A stretch of 64,000 bases of DNA from Pyrus communis (taxonomy: Eukaryota > Streptophyta > Magnoliopsida > Rosales > Rosaceae). The stretch is from positions 5,619,043-5,683,042 of the forward strand of contig NC_084817.1 of NCBI RefSeq assembly GCF_963583255.1, given 5' to 3'. Positions 10,389-22,289 of this stretch are shown here, in pieces. Below the pieces are notes generated by a model that worked only from the letters and a program-made list of their open reading frames with translations, was not told the origin of the DNA and did no database searches. The position numbers were made by a program, and so were the translations under genes. How positions within the stretch are numbered: the first letter of the stretch is position 1; each line of letters opens with the position of its first letter.

Positions 10389-13320
10389 GTTTTATGGTTT
10401 TCAACATTTGATATATATATATATTTTTTTTTTTTTTGTTCCAGAGTTATACTTAAAGTATTAATTTTAGGATAGTCTGGCTATTAAGTTTTTTGTTAAC
10501 TGATGACGTGACGTCCATGTAGACAATAACATGATGTCATATGTTATTAAAGGATTCACGTGGAAAGTAAAATTAAAATAGAAAAAAAAAAAAAAAAAAA
10601 AGTTAAATCTTAATCCCGCCCCTCACCCACCCCACCTTCCCCTTCCCAGATACCCACCCGCCACCATTGAAGCAGCCCTTTTCGAACCCTTACACCTAAG
10701 AGATTCCCGTCGATTCCTTCTCATGTTCCAATTCGGATCCAATCAACCATGGTGAAGTGACGGAGTTGGGCAACATCCACCCCGTCAATTCCTCCTTCTT
10801 TCTTTGCAAAATTAGAACTCCTGAAAATCAAAATCTCTCCCCCACGCAACAACACACTTGCAGGTCTACTCTAACCCGACTGCTTCAATTATGCAGCCTT
10901 CATGGCTGAGTTTGGAAGCTTGTGGGTCCCACTAAAGGAGTGGCTGGAATTGGGCATATGGAACAGATTGTTGCTGTGCTCGAATCTAATACACGACTTC
11001 TCGTCCTCATCCTCGTCGGGGAAGTTACGACTGTTATTCCGTCTGCAACAGTAGAGGAAGAATGTGTCGATGACCACTAATAGGGATTTTTACCACCTGT
11101 AAAAGTAGGGATAAAAACACTTAAAAATACTTGTAAGTGTACAAGGTTGTCATAGTATAGCCGCTCAAGTAAGGTCGTTTTCCACATAGATTGAATGAAT
11201 AATTTATGTTAAAACCAAATCTTAATTAACTATTTGAAAACAAAGTTTGAAAGATGTTGATTTTATGACCTAAAATATTAAAAACGAATTTAATTAAAAA
11301 CGATTAAATAAATTGAGAAAGTAAAGAAAACAAATGAAAATAGTTTTGAAAATAAATTTGAGCACTTGGGTTCCGCCGTCACCTTAACAAATCTAAATAA
11401 TTCTTCCAACTACTTATGAATTACACATGCATATTTTGAAGGTTAGGTTTTCCTAAAGTATGCCCTACTTGGAACCTCCAACATAGAATGTATATCTAAC
11501 ATGCAACCTGTTCATGGCGTCCAGATCGAATGTGAACATGCAAGACTCATTAAGTTTTGTGAAAACCTTTTGAAAAACCATACAACCCTTAAGACATGTC
11601 ATCAATCCTAAGAAGTTACACATATTAACCACAAGAAGCCAGCGCCAATTTCATGGACAACCCTCTGCCAAAATTGCATCAAATTATTTTTCTAAATATC
11701 CTAATGGTGGCCAATTATCAAAACAATTAGATAGTTTAAAGCACAATGATTAATAATTCAAAACTTGCATGCATAATATCATAAGCAAATTGAAAAGAAA
11801 CTACATATTCTTGCTAAGGCTCATGGTCTCGCCCTAGCAAATGAAATTAGTTACGAACAATCATAAAACAAAATATTATTAAGAACGTGGATAGAAAACA
11901 CCTTGAAAATAAACTTGAATCCTCCAAAGTAGTGTGTGCATTCTCCTCCTTCATCCAACCTAATAGCTAAGAAGCCTTATTTATACTACTACAAAATAAA
12001 ACCCTAAACGGTCTTACAATAAAACTAGGAAACATGATAAAATAATAAAACAGAAAATAAAAAGGTTTCCTATTTGAACTAAAATTCGGAGTTCTCAGAA
12101 AATTAATCTTTTAACTAATCAAATCAACTCCGAATTAGTCCCAAAAGGTCTCTTTCTGAAGACGTCCCCTACAAATCCTCAGAAGTAATCTTCCTCAAAA
12201 TATGCCATCTTAACCTACAAAATGCCCAAAACGTCCAGAAATGTCAATCTAGGAAAGCGGCGCGCTGGGCCTTGATTTCATCGCCATGGTCAAACGGCTT
12301 AGTAGAAAAATCTGGAATTTTGATAGAATCATCTTGAAAGACTCACGAACATCCTCCAATTTGAATCACTCCAAAATTCATCTGTTTGAATACTTTTTGC
12401 TCCAGAGGAAGTCGAATGTCCTATACTGAAAATATATAACAAAGTATCAAATTCTACCAAAATAACTAATAAATTAATACTAAGATTAGGGTAAAATATA
12501 TGGTATAATATGGACTCATCAACCACCACAAGATGGCAGAAAGCACAACGGTGATAGCAAGGTCGAGAAGCTTGTGGGAGCTGGAGGCTGGGGGACGACG
12601 AGGGAAGAATTGGAAAATGGGTAGTTTGAGGGAGTTGGGTTCAGAGGAGAGAAGAGGGATGAAGATGGTGGTTGAGTTGTTGACGGCAAAGAAAATTATG
12701 TGGTAGAAATGGCTGATCTGAGCGAGGAAGAAAATGACGACGTGGGTTGATCTGAATTAGGAAATTAGGTTTTGATTTGAAATGTTGAAAACAAGGGTGA
12801 AGTGGGTTTGGAATGAGAGTCTTCGAGAGGTTATTTATTTATTTCGTCTCAATCGAGGGTTTGTCTTTTACATCCCCCGTCCGTCCGTCCCTCGCTCCTT
12901 CCTTTCTCTCCTCTACACAAACCCACCAAACCCTCCTACCAGATCCAGTCGATGACGCAGCCTGTCTTGGACTGCTGATCCGAGTTGCGGTGGTCAAAGA
13001 GATCGTTAACGAAGCACTAACGAGTCGGGTTGGGTGGGTGGGCGGATGGGTGAAGTCGAAGATGGAGGGGGGAAGGGTGGTGATGTATGACGAGTTGAAG
13101 AGGAGAGGAGAGGAGGGTTTGGTGGGTTGGTGCAAAGGAGAGAATTAAGGGATAAAGAAGGGAAGGTCAGGGAGGTAGAAGGCGACCAAATTTCTTTTCT
13201 TTTTTTTTTTTTTGAATTTTTAATTTCCACATGGACTCTTAATGACACGTGGCGCCCAGTCATTGTCCAAATTTTGGGACGATAAAAAATTCATGTACCA
13301 AATGTTGAAAACCACGAAAC
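10389..13320. mobile_element. Mutator-like element with about 200-bp terminal inverted repeats (Pack-MULE-like)
   Basis: The left end (10389-10600) and the right end match as inverted repeats. Shared words, read inward, are TGGTTTTCAACATTTG, CTTAAAGT.TTAATTTT, TTGTTAACTGAT.ACGTGACG, GACAAT, CACGTGGAAA and an A-run. The right TIR is complete in tandem copies 2 and 3 (about 14582-14800) but lacks 87 bp in copy 1 (about 13271). Long TIRs without a transposase point to a non-autonomous Mutator-like element. The interior between the TIRs is GC-richer than the surroundings (10610-11070 and 12530-13190) and looks like captured genic sequence, as in Pack-MULEs. A clean 9-bp target duplication was not found; TTTATT-rich flanks exist on both sides. 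Confidence 0.72.
11078..12521. mobile_element. 1.44-kb insertion nested in the Mutator-like element, 5-bp target duplication
   Basis: Flanked by the 5-bp direct repeat ACCAC (11073-11077 and 12522-12526). Removing it joins GATG-ACCAC-CACAAGATGG into one GC-rich sequence, so the two halves of the host element become continuous. On the minus strand it begins TGATGAGTCCATATTATACC. The 5-bp duplication suggests an LTR-type integrase product such as a solo LTR or a non-autonomous retroelement, but canonical TG..CA ends are not complete. No coding region was seen. Confidence 0.6.
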
Positions 13321-14360
13321 TTAAGCACTGAGATTCACCCTTTATTTTCTTGTGTGAGATCACGTGGCAAGCAAGGCGAGGGAGGTGAGCTTTTACTTTG
13401 AAATTTCTGGTTCGTTTGTGCTGTTGGAATTTGACTTTAAATATTACAAAACCATTGTGCGTCAGCAACGAAAAGAGCAAGAAAATATTCGTTGGTCGGA
13501 AAATCTTTTAAGTGTGTGTGTCTGTGTGTGTTTTGACTAAGAACTTTTTTCCATGGTCTTGTTGGATACCCTAATTAATATGGATTCACACCGTCGTCGT
13601 CTATGATCGATCTAACGCGTGTGTGGTGTTACATCTGTAACGCGGTCTCTCTATATTCTTAGTTCTATCTTTGTTCATAAAACGCAGGACAGCCAACTTC
13701 AGAGGGACAATTAAAAGCATATTTCTTTAGACATGACATGCATGACATATATCTCCTTTTCTCTGAATTTTTTTTTTTTTTTATAAATTTGTTGAATAGT
13801 ATTAATTAGACGATTGTCATCAAGAAATTAAGGTTACATCATAAAGTTAATTGAGAATAATTTAAGAGGGTATCTAAGGTTTGATCCGTTGTAGAACAAT
13901 TTTTCACATCCATACACACATGCCCACATCTAGGGAACTTTCAAGCTTAATACGTGGAGAACATATATTGGCTAACAAGAATCACATATGGCTATTAAGC
14001 TTTACATGTGGACCAACCTGACTTTGATACGTTGAAGGAAGTTAAGGTTCCACTGTAAAACCAATTAGCAATATTGAAAGTAGTCCAACTCCTTACAACC
14101 ACATACTGCATGCAAGATTTGATGAACCATATCACACGATTATGTAGTGTTATTAACTTACGTGTCATAGTGTAAATGCACGATACCATTAGTATTTTAT
14201 TAGTCTAATATATTACTCTGAAAATAAGAGATACGGTGATGTATGTAGTGCGGGGCAAATGAGGAGTAAGGAACAGTGATCCCGTGAATATATGAATATA
14301 TGATGGAGGATGTTAAGTGTCAACTGGGCAGATCCGGACCACCGTATCCGTATCGTGTCT
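12968..14360. repeat. Tandem array copy 1 (of three)
   Basis: Runs from inside the Mutator-like element through its right end into PIP1-upstream DNA (13365 onward aligns with 5283 onward) and ends with a junction cassette at 14281-14350. It is 87 bp shorter than copies 2 and 3 because part of the element's right TIR is missing. Open frames in it (on both strands of the GC-rich part) are not conserved proteins. Confidence 0.85.
14281..14350 (-). other. Junction cassette: inverted 53-bp fragment plus 16-bp direct fragment
   Basis: Positions 14281-14333 are the reverse complement of about 19196-19248 (the block A equivalent lies near 7727-7779), with one or two mismatches. Positions 14335-14350 then match 19154-19169 in direct orientation (CGGACCACCGTATCCG). 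The cassette sits exactly where the tandem copies join, and the same cassette recurs at 15761-15830. Confidence 0.85.
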
Positions 14361-15840
14361 TGGGCTGCTGATCCGAGTTGCGGTGGTCAAAGAGATCGTT
14401 AACGAAGCACTAACGAGTCGGGTTGGGTGGGTGGGTGGATGGGTGAAGTCGAAGATGGAGGGGGGAAGGGTGGTGATGTATGACGAGTTGAAGAGGAGAG
14501 GAGAGGAGGGTTTGGTGGGTTGGTGCAAAGGAGAGAATTAAGGGATAATGAAGGGAAGGTCAGGGGAGGTAGAAGGCGACCAAATTTCTTTTCTTTTTTT
14601 TTTTTGAATTTTTAATTTCCACGTGGATCATTAATGACACGTGGCGTCCAATCATTGTCCACTTGGGCGTCACGTTATCAGTTAACGGAATATTTAACAG
14701 ACAGACTAATAGATGTATGAGATTGTCCCAAAATTAACACTTTAAATATGATTTTAAGACCAAAAAACCTTCATGTACCAAATGTTGAAAACCACGAAAC
14801 TTAAGCACTGAGATTCACCCTTTATTTTCTTGTGTGAGATCACGTGGCAAGCAAGGCGAGGGAGGTGAGCTTTTACTTTGAAATTTCTGGTTCGTTTGTG
14901 CTGTTGGAATTTGACTTTAAATATTACAAAACCATTGTGCGTCAGCAACGAAAAGAGCAAGAAAATATTCGTTGGTCGGAAAATCTTTTAAGTGTGTGTG
15001 TCTGTGTGTGTTTTGACTAAGAACTTTTTTCCATGGTCTTGTTGGATACCCTAATTAATATGGATTCACACCGTCGTCGTCTATGATCGATCTAACGCGT
15101 GTGTGGTGTTACATCTGTAACGCGGTCTCTCTATATTCTTAGTTCTATCTTTGTTCATAAAACGCAGGACAGCCAACTTCAGAGGGACAATTAAAAGCAT
15201 ATTTCTTTAGACATGACATGCATGACATATATCTCCTTTTCTCTGAATTTTTTTTTTTTTTATAAATTTGTTGAATAGTATTAATTAGACGATTGTCATC
15301 AAGAAAATTAAGGTTACATCATAAAGTTAATTGAGAATAATTTAAGAGGGTATCTAAGGTTTGATCCGTTGTAGAACAATTTTTCACATCCATACACACA
15401 TGCCCACATCTAGGGAACTTTCAAGCTTAATACGTGGAGAACATATATTGGCTAACAAGAATCACATATGGCTATTAAGCTTTACATGTGGACCAACCTG
15501 ACTTTGATACGTTGAAGGAAGTTAAGGTTCCACTGTAAAACCAATTAGCAATATTGAAAGTAGTCCAACTCCTTACAACCACATACTGCATGCAAGATTT
15601 GATGAACCATATCACACGATTATGTAGTGTTATTAACTTACGTGTCATAGTGTAAATGCACGATACCATTAGTATTTTATTAGTCTAATATATTACTCTG
15701 AAAATAAGAGATACGGTGATGTATGTAGTGCGGGGCAAATGAGGAGTAAGGAACAGTGATCCCGTGAATATATGAATATATGATGGAGGATGTTAAGTGT
15801 CAACTGGGCAGATCCGGACCACCGTATCCGTATCGTGTCT
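14361..15840. repeat. Tandem array copy 2, period 1480 bp
   Basis: Nearly identical to copy 1 on its distal side and to copy 3 on its proximal side, offset exactly 1480 bp from copy 3. It contains the full right TIR of the Mutator-like element. Only single-base and poly-T length differences were seen, so the event is recent or was homogenised. Confidence 0.9.
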
Positions 15841-17240
15841 TGGGCTGCTGATCCGAGTTGCGGTGGTCAAAGAGATCGTTAACGAAGCACTAACGAGTCG
15901 GGTTGGGTGGGTGGGTGGATGGGTGAAGTCGAAGATGGAGGGGGGAAGGGTGGTGATGTATGACGAGTTGAAGAGGAGAGGAGAGGAGGGTTTGGTGGGT
16001 TGGTGCAAAGGAGAGAATTAAGGGATAATGAAGGGAAGGTCAGGGGAGGTAGAAGGCGACCAAATTTCTTTTCTTTTTTTTTTTTGAATTTTTAATTTCC
16101 ACGTGGATCATTAATGACACGTGGCGTCCAATCATTGTCCACTTGGGCGTCACGTTATCAGTTAACGGAATATTTAACAGACAGACTAATAGATGTATGA
16201 GATTGTTCCAAAATTAACACTTTAAATATGATTTTAAGACCAAAAAAACTTCATGTACCAAATGTTGAAAACCACGAAACTTAAGCACTGAGATTCACCC
16301 TTTATTTTCTTGTGTGAGATCACGTGGCAAGCAAGGCGAGGGAGGTGAGCTTTTACTTTGAAATTTCTGGTTCGTTTGTGCTGTTGGAATTTGACTTTAA
16401 ATATTACGAAACCATTGTGCGTCAGCAACGAAAAGAGCAAGAAAATAGTCGTTGGTCGGAAAATCTTTTAAGTGTGTGTGTGTGTGTTTTGACTAAGAAC
16501 TTTTTTCCATGGTCTTGTTGGATAACCTAATTAATATGGATTCACACCGTCGTAGTCTATGATCGATCTAACGCGTGTGTGGTGTTACATCTGAAACGCG
16601 GTCTCTCTATATTCTTAGTTCTATCTTTGTTCATAAAACGTAGGACAGCCAACTTGAGAGGGACAATTAAACGCATATTTCTTTAGACATGGCATGCATG
16701 ACATATATCTCCTTTTCTCTGAATTTTTTTTTAAAATTTGTTGAATAGTATTAGACGATTGTCATCAAGAAAATTGTGGTTACATCATAAAGTTAATTTA
16801 GAATAATTTAAGAGGGCATCTAAGGTTTGATCCACTGTAGAACAAATTTTCAAATCCATACACACATGCCCACATCTAGGGAACTTTCAAACTTAATACG
16901 TGGAGAACATATATTGGGTAACAAGAATCACATGTGGCTATTAAGCTTCACATGTGAACCAACCTGACTTTGATACGTTAAAGGAAGTTAAGGTTCCACT
17001 GTGAAACCAATTAGCAATATTGAAAGTAGTCCAACTCCTTACAACCACATACTGCATGCAAGATTTGGTGAACCATATCACACGATTATGTAGTGTTATT
17101 AACTTACGTGTCATAGTGTAAATGCATGATACCATTAGTATTTTATTAGTCTAATATATTACTCTGAAAATAAGAGATACGGTGATGTATGTATTGCGGG
17201 GCAAATGGGGAGTAAGGAACAGTGATTCTTCAAAATCAAG
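15841..17240. repeat. Tandem array copy 3
   Basis: Proximal half almost identical to copy 2. From about 16400 it shows more substitutions (for example the GT-repeat length at about 16475, and ATCTGAAACG against ATCTGTAACG). Unlike copies 1 and 2 it continues past GGAACAGTGAT into the native block sequence (TTCTTCAAAATC, matching 6178 onward), so its right part is the original flank. Confidence 0.85.
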
Positions 17241-17911
17241 GTTGGCTAAATTGCTTTAAAAAGGGGTACGTACGTAAGTGTATATTAGGTGTGTTTTCTT
17301 ACTTTCAAAGCATATACTTGAATCAATCCAAAGAGAGCTAATTTCTAAGGGTGTTCAAAGGGAGGAATTCAGTTGTGCAAGAATTTAAACGAGCCCTTTT
17401 TCAAAAACATGCTCTTGTTTTGAGTGTGTGGAAGACCACTTGGGGATTTTCTAACAAACTCTTATTTCACAGGTAAGCAAGAATAAGAGGACTTGGTATA
17501 AAACCGTGACTTGTGTTTAAATTTGGTCCTTTGGAGCATGTAATATTGCACAGCAAAGTTGGACGTTTTGATTTCCAAGCCATGCCATCATGCCACTTGA
17601 TGTTTCTTAGATGTTCTATTACACTATGCCACGCATACCCACTTGTTTAATTTATGGATAAAATGCAGACCGTTTGTTAAAATCTTGTAGAAAGTATATA
17701 ATTTAATATAAGCTTTTACAAAAGAAAAAAAAAAGTATATAAATTAAGCTTCCGTGAGAATGACAATTACATATAGTCATTATGAAAATTCTGCTACCAA
17801 TGATAATAGATAGCAAATTTAATTTAGGTTAATAAATAATTTCATAACTTGAGTCTGAAGAAAGTTGAGGTTGGTAAATGAGGAGAGCCTAAAAATTTAT
17901 AAGAATATGCA

Positions 17912-18034
17912 TAGGGATGACAACAATTTGGTATGTGGACAAAAATCGCAAATTAACCATCGGTGTTATTCATAACCATACCCATTGGGTAAGGGGTGCA
18001 CTATCAGTTAATGGTGTTATCCATCTTAATCAAT

Positions 18035-18081
<47 letters not shown>

Positions 18082-18486
18082 TTAACTAACATGTTCATTA
18101 AATATCCACATCCAAATCATCTAAAGCATAACAATACTTTCTAAAGGCGTTCATGATAAGCCAAATATGATAGCAAATTGCAGCAAATGGTATAATGAAA
18201 AAAGAAAAGGATGACAAAAGCACATACAATAGCAACTACGGGAGAACGACGAAACAAATTATAAAATAATTTAGATACTTGTGAATATATTATATATTAT
18301 TATTTGGAGTGGATTTAAGAACGGATACGAATCAGAGACCCTATAACCTTATCAGAAACAGTAACCAAATAATATACATGATTTTTCTCCATATCTGAAA
18401 CATATCCAAATTTTCATCCCCAAATCCATCCCATTTAGGCAATTATTTACGGTTATTGAGTTTAACGGGTTAAATAGTCATCCCCA
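17912..18486. mobile_element. hAT-type non-autonomous element, 8-bp target duplication AATATGCA
   Basis: Starts TAGGGATGACAA and ends in TAGTCATCCCCA, an imperfect terminal inverted repeat, between perfect 8-bp copies of AATATGCA (17904-17911 and 18487-18494). Block A has the unoccupied site at about 6892 (AACACGCA). Carries a 41-bp poly-A run (about 18037-18077) and no transposase. Confidence 0.82.
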
Positions 18487-19248
18487 AATATGCAAGGTCT
18501 CTTCTTCCCCATTGCGGAATGCATACTCTCAATACATGAATATTTAAATCAATATCAGAGTGTTCGTTACCTACAAGATGTTAATTCACCGAACCCTAAT
18601 TTCGAAACATATATCAAACCCGAAATGAAATACTTGGATCAGAAAAATCGTGCCTATTTAGGAAATTTTGTTAAATTTGCGTATCACAGTGTATAGACTA
18701 TTTATTGTTTTCGATCCAAATATGTATATCTTCAAGGTACCGTACAACTGGTATCAAACTTTTGGACAAGATTACTTGCTAATCACACGAACCTCCACTT
18801 TAATTTTGTTGATACAGCTTAGAAATACAAGGCCTATAAAAAATTAGCAACCCTTACTCGTGATTCATGAGGTTGTCAATGACAACTGAAGTCATAAACT
18901 TAAAACAAAATTGCTACTGATGGGTGAGTTGTGTATCATATGCGCCATAAAATGGTGACCTAATTGGCATGTAAAGGAATGTAAATATGATATATTTTGA
19001 ACTCCAACATGTTTTTGTTTTTAGTTTCTGGTCAACTAACTCAACATCAACACAGCATGTTAAACAAGGCTCTCGTGAGCATTGCAAACCAAAGAGTAGT
19101 ACTGCATATTAAGTGATATGTCATGCAAAGACCGCGACCTCAATTGAGGACCACGGACCACCGTATCCGGCACGAGCTGCCGAAGATGGCGTCTGATCTG
19201 CCCAGTTGACACTTAACATCCTCCATCATATATTCATATATTCTCGGG

Positions 19249-19253
<5 letters not shown>

Positions 19254-19321
<68 letters not shown>
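19254..19321. repeat. (AT)n / (GT)n compound microsatellite
   Basis: AT tract interrupted by TGTGTGTG. It is absent from the corresponding place in block A (about 7780). Confidence 0.9.
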
Positions 19322-19322
<1 letters not shown>

Positions 19323-19419
19323 GATATAATTCTACTTTTTTCAACTGAGGTCGATTCCATGAATGTATCCGAAAGGAACTTATAACTCAGTGTTGTAGAT
19401 TTTCTTCCCGGTTTAGATA

Positions 19420-19481
19420 TATATATGTATATGTATGTATGTATGTATGTATGCATGTATGTATGTATGTATGTATGTATT
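19420..19481. repeat. (GTAT)n microsatellite
   Basis: About twelve GTAT units. Block A near 7880 has only ATATGCATTAGATAT, so the tract expanded after duplication. Confidence 0.9.
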
Positions 19482-20315
19482 AGATACAGCTCGTGTTAAT
19501 TCCTTGTTCATATTTTATTTGAACCAGCCGGAATTGATGTCTATATGCTAATATAATAATCAGAAACCAAACATACTACAGAACCTTAACAGAGCAATAA
19601 TGATATAACCTATAAATGGTTAGATTATATATTGATTATTGATCCACTAGACTTGACCAACTGATAGATTATATATTAAGGTTATTGGAATTGGGATTGC
19701 ATATATAGCACGCCCTCTCATCTATATCATGTAGATGACAGACAAACGTTAAGTTTAGATATAAAAGACATGTTGAATAATGTATAAAGTCTCATGTCGG
19801 CTATCTTACAAAACAAATCATAACTTATGTTTAAATGGTTCCACTTCTAATTGTATCAAACCTTTTGCATGAAAACCTTACCCCTATTGATTGCACGGGT
19901 GATTAATAGGACAATGATAGATCACAGTCGTCTTTCTGAAATTTTAACGGTAAATGTGGTCGTTAAGCCTAATATATGAATCATGTACCATATTTAAAGA
20001 TTGAAAATCTATTCGTATATATATGAACGAAAACTATAGAAGAAATGCGTACCAACCAAATTCAATAAAAAAAATTGGGAATTAACTTAACCAACTCAAT
20101 GGCTTGTATGTTTTGGTTTACAAACCTCCAAAAAATTTAAATTAGGGTTGTTATAAGATCGCGTTGGAGGAAGAATGATTAATACAATAAACAAACAGAT
20201 CATGTTTCACAAGAGTCCAAAAGTTCTCCAATATTTTAGGGTTGTGCCTCCATTATTCCATGTCCTATATATATAGTTGCACAATGTGTTGCTTGCGTCA
20301 ATATATCAAAACAAA

Positions 20316-20633
20316 ATGAAGCAGCATGGCATGATTGGCACCATTAATCATGCCTTCCAAATGAAGTTCTTCATTTTTTCTGTAATCATCTTTCTCCTCA
20401 TCCTCTCGTCCGCCATGGAAATCGAAGGTTCGAGGTCTCTTGTAGATAAGCTAATATCTTCTAGTAGTTCAATTAGTAGCAGGTTGAAGATAGTGAAAGC
20501 ATACTCTGGTCCTAGTAGGAAAGGGGCTGGCCATGCTTTTCTGCATGTTAATCTTTCTCCTAGAGCTCCAGTCAAGAAGTTGACCACGGCTAAAGCATTT
20601 TCTGGTCCGGCTAAAGGCGGGGTTGGCCACTAG
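20316..20633 (+). CDS. PIPL-type secreted peptide precursor with two peptide motifs (copy B)
   Basis: 105 residues from ATG 20316; an internal ATG at 20361 begins right at the signal segment. The hydrophobic stretch (FIFSVIIFLLILSSAM) is followed by MEIEGSRSLVDKL and a serine run, then motif 1 AYSGPSRKGAGH, a 20-residue spacer (HVNLSPRAPVKKLTTAK in its middle) and the C-terminal motif 2 AFSGPAKGGVGH. Two SGP..GxGH modules in one precursor is a known arrangement in the PIP2/PIP3/PIPL group, so this gene could release two peptides. TATA box CCTATATATA at about 20264. Intronless. Role inferred from family: extracellular ligand in defence or development. Shares 3' flank (AAACTCACCGTGCTGCAATT) with the block A copy. 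Confidence 0.87.
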   Translation: MKQHGMIGTINHAFQMKFFIFSVIIFLLILSSAMEIEGSRSLVDKLISSSSSISSRLKIVKAYSGPSRKGAGHAFLHVNLSPRAPVKKLTTAKAFSGPAKGGVGH

Positions 20634-21042
20634 ATCATCAAACTCACCGTGCTGCAATTGCCCCGATGGATCATCATACTTTTCTTTTTAATTTGTAATT
20701 TTATTCAGAGTTTCCATATTTCAAGTTTTTTTTTTTTGTTTCTGTTGAGAAACATTTGGTAGTTGTTTGTGCAGAAATGCGTTCTTTTTACTGCTTGCTC
20801 TTTTGGTCTCCTAAAATGTTGTTGGGATCGCAAGCTTGATGTTGTCTCCATGTCCATGTCCAAGTTAAATTAAAGTTTTATTTCCCTCAAAACGAGAGAA
20901 GTGTAAACAAGGAGTGGTGGTTGTATGCGGGAAATAAGATTTGTGATGGCAAAAGTGAGGTTGTATTTGTTGGAAATTTAAAAAAAAAAAAATTAATGAG
21001 GAGTGGGATACGATGAAAATTATCACTTCACTTTAATTTTAG

Positions 21043-21189
21043 GGTAGTGCTATTTACACACTTATTTTACTTTTCACACATCTTTCTCAATTTTCGGCCG
21101 TTGAATCAAATGATTTGAAGAATATCAATGGCTAAAATTTGATAAAGGTGTGTCAAACGTAAAAATGAGTTTGTATAAATAGCTCTTTC
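21043..21189. mobile_element. 147-bp MITE with 9-10-bp target duplication
   Basis: Flanked by TTAATTTTAG at 21033-21042 and 21190-21199. Ends are inverted repeats (GTGCTATTTACACAC at the left, TATAAATAGC at the right) with internal complementary CACACATCTTT / AAAGGTGTGT. Block A carries the empty site (CACTTAATTTTAGCATT at about 9470). The target length suggests a Mutator-type MITE. A similar element lies at 58863-58989. Confidence 0.85.
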
Positions 21190-21619
21190 TTAATTTTAGC
21201 ATGCATGTAATAATTTCACAAGTTTCCTTCCAAAGTTTGCTTGCAATACATACAAACTTGCGTTCCTTCACGGGGAATGCACATATCCAATCCTTTATGA
21301 ATAACATATATTCACCGTATAAATTTTTATAAATTTTATAATCTGAATCGTTAAATTTCTTAATCTTATTTGCAAATCATTTCTAGCCAAAAATTATTTG
21401 AATTAGATATCGTTTAGCAATCCAAAATTGTGTGGAGCAAATCGACCGTATGAATACCAAGTAACATATTCAAGATGAATCCTCCATTTATCTGATACAT
21501 GGGATGACTAAACGATATCTGTTTCGCATAATTTTTAGTAGGAATGATCTCCAAATAAGATTAAGAAATTGAACAATTCCAATTATAAATTTCTACAATT
21601 ATGATCCGTTATTTGCAAG

Positions 21620-22289
21620 TAGGGATAGGCACGGGGTGGTTCGGTGCGGTTCCACCCCTAAATTGGAACCGGAACCGAAATATATTAACGGTTCGATTCG
21701 GTGCGGTTCCACTTAAATTTATGACTAGAACATTACGGTTCGGTCTACACCGGTTCCCATTCGGTTCTTGCCGGTTTACGGTTCTTGCCGGTTTACGGTT
21801 CCTAATAATAAATTATTTGAACACCAAATCATTATGCATTCAAATACATCTTCTAAAACTGATTACATAAAGTTGCATACAACACATCTTTTTTAATGCA
21901 AATGTCTTTGGTAGTGGCACCAAGTCAACAAAAAAAGACAACTAAAATACATATGCACTGGTCAATCAGTCAACAAACAAAAAAATGATGAAACAAATTG
22001 CAAGTTTTCAGACTTCAGAGAGCAAGCAATAAGCAGCAGCTCCTGTACACAATTTTTCAACCTATTATACCATGACATGTGTGTGTATATATAATTTATT
22101 TATTTATTATCAATAAAACGGTTCGATTCGGTTCGGCCGGTTCTTGGTCATTCGAAACCGGAACCGGAACCGGTTTGAACGGTTCGGTTCGGTTTTTCAC
22201 TCAAAGTTGACTTTTCCGGTCAACACGGTTTTTTTCGGTTTTTTTTCTTACGGTTCGATGCGGTTTTGCGGTTTTTATGCCCACCCCTA
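21620..22289. mobile_element. hAT-type element rich in GGTTCGGTT words, 8-bp target duplication TTTGCAAG
   Basis: Begins TAGGGATAGGCA and ends TGCCCACCCCTA (inverted repeat, one or two mismatches), between perfect copies of TTTGCAAG (21612-21619 and 22290-22297). Subterminal regions are packed with GGTTCGGT/ACCGGTTC words, as in elements at 31685-32307 and 37743-38418. An 89-codon frame inside is a by-product of the repeat words. Confidence 0.88.

Larger units (their letters stand above)
9556..21270. repeat. Segmental duplication, block B (expanded copy)
   Basis: Tandem, same-orientation copy of 4329-9553. It holds the same divergent gene pair but is more than twice as long. The extra length is accounted for by a Mutator-like element with a nested insertion (10389-13320), two additional copies of a 1480-bp tandem unit (13.3-16.3 kb), a hAT-type element (17912-18486), a MITE (21043-21189) and microsatellite growth. 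Confidence 0.85.

Noticed and set aside
12813..13263. Overlapping 85-111-codon ORFs on both strands, recurring in the tandem copies
   Set aside because: They come from a GC-rich, stop-poor stretch inside the Mutator-like element, are cut at the tandem junctions and do not resemble a known protein.
19845..19975. Extra 135 bp in block B relative to block A (near 8236)
   Set aside because: No target duplication or inverted repeat at the ends, so insertion and deletion cannot be told apart.
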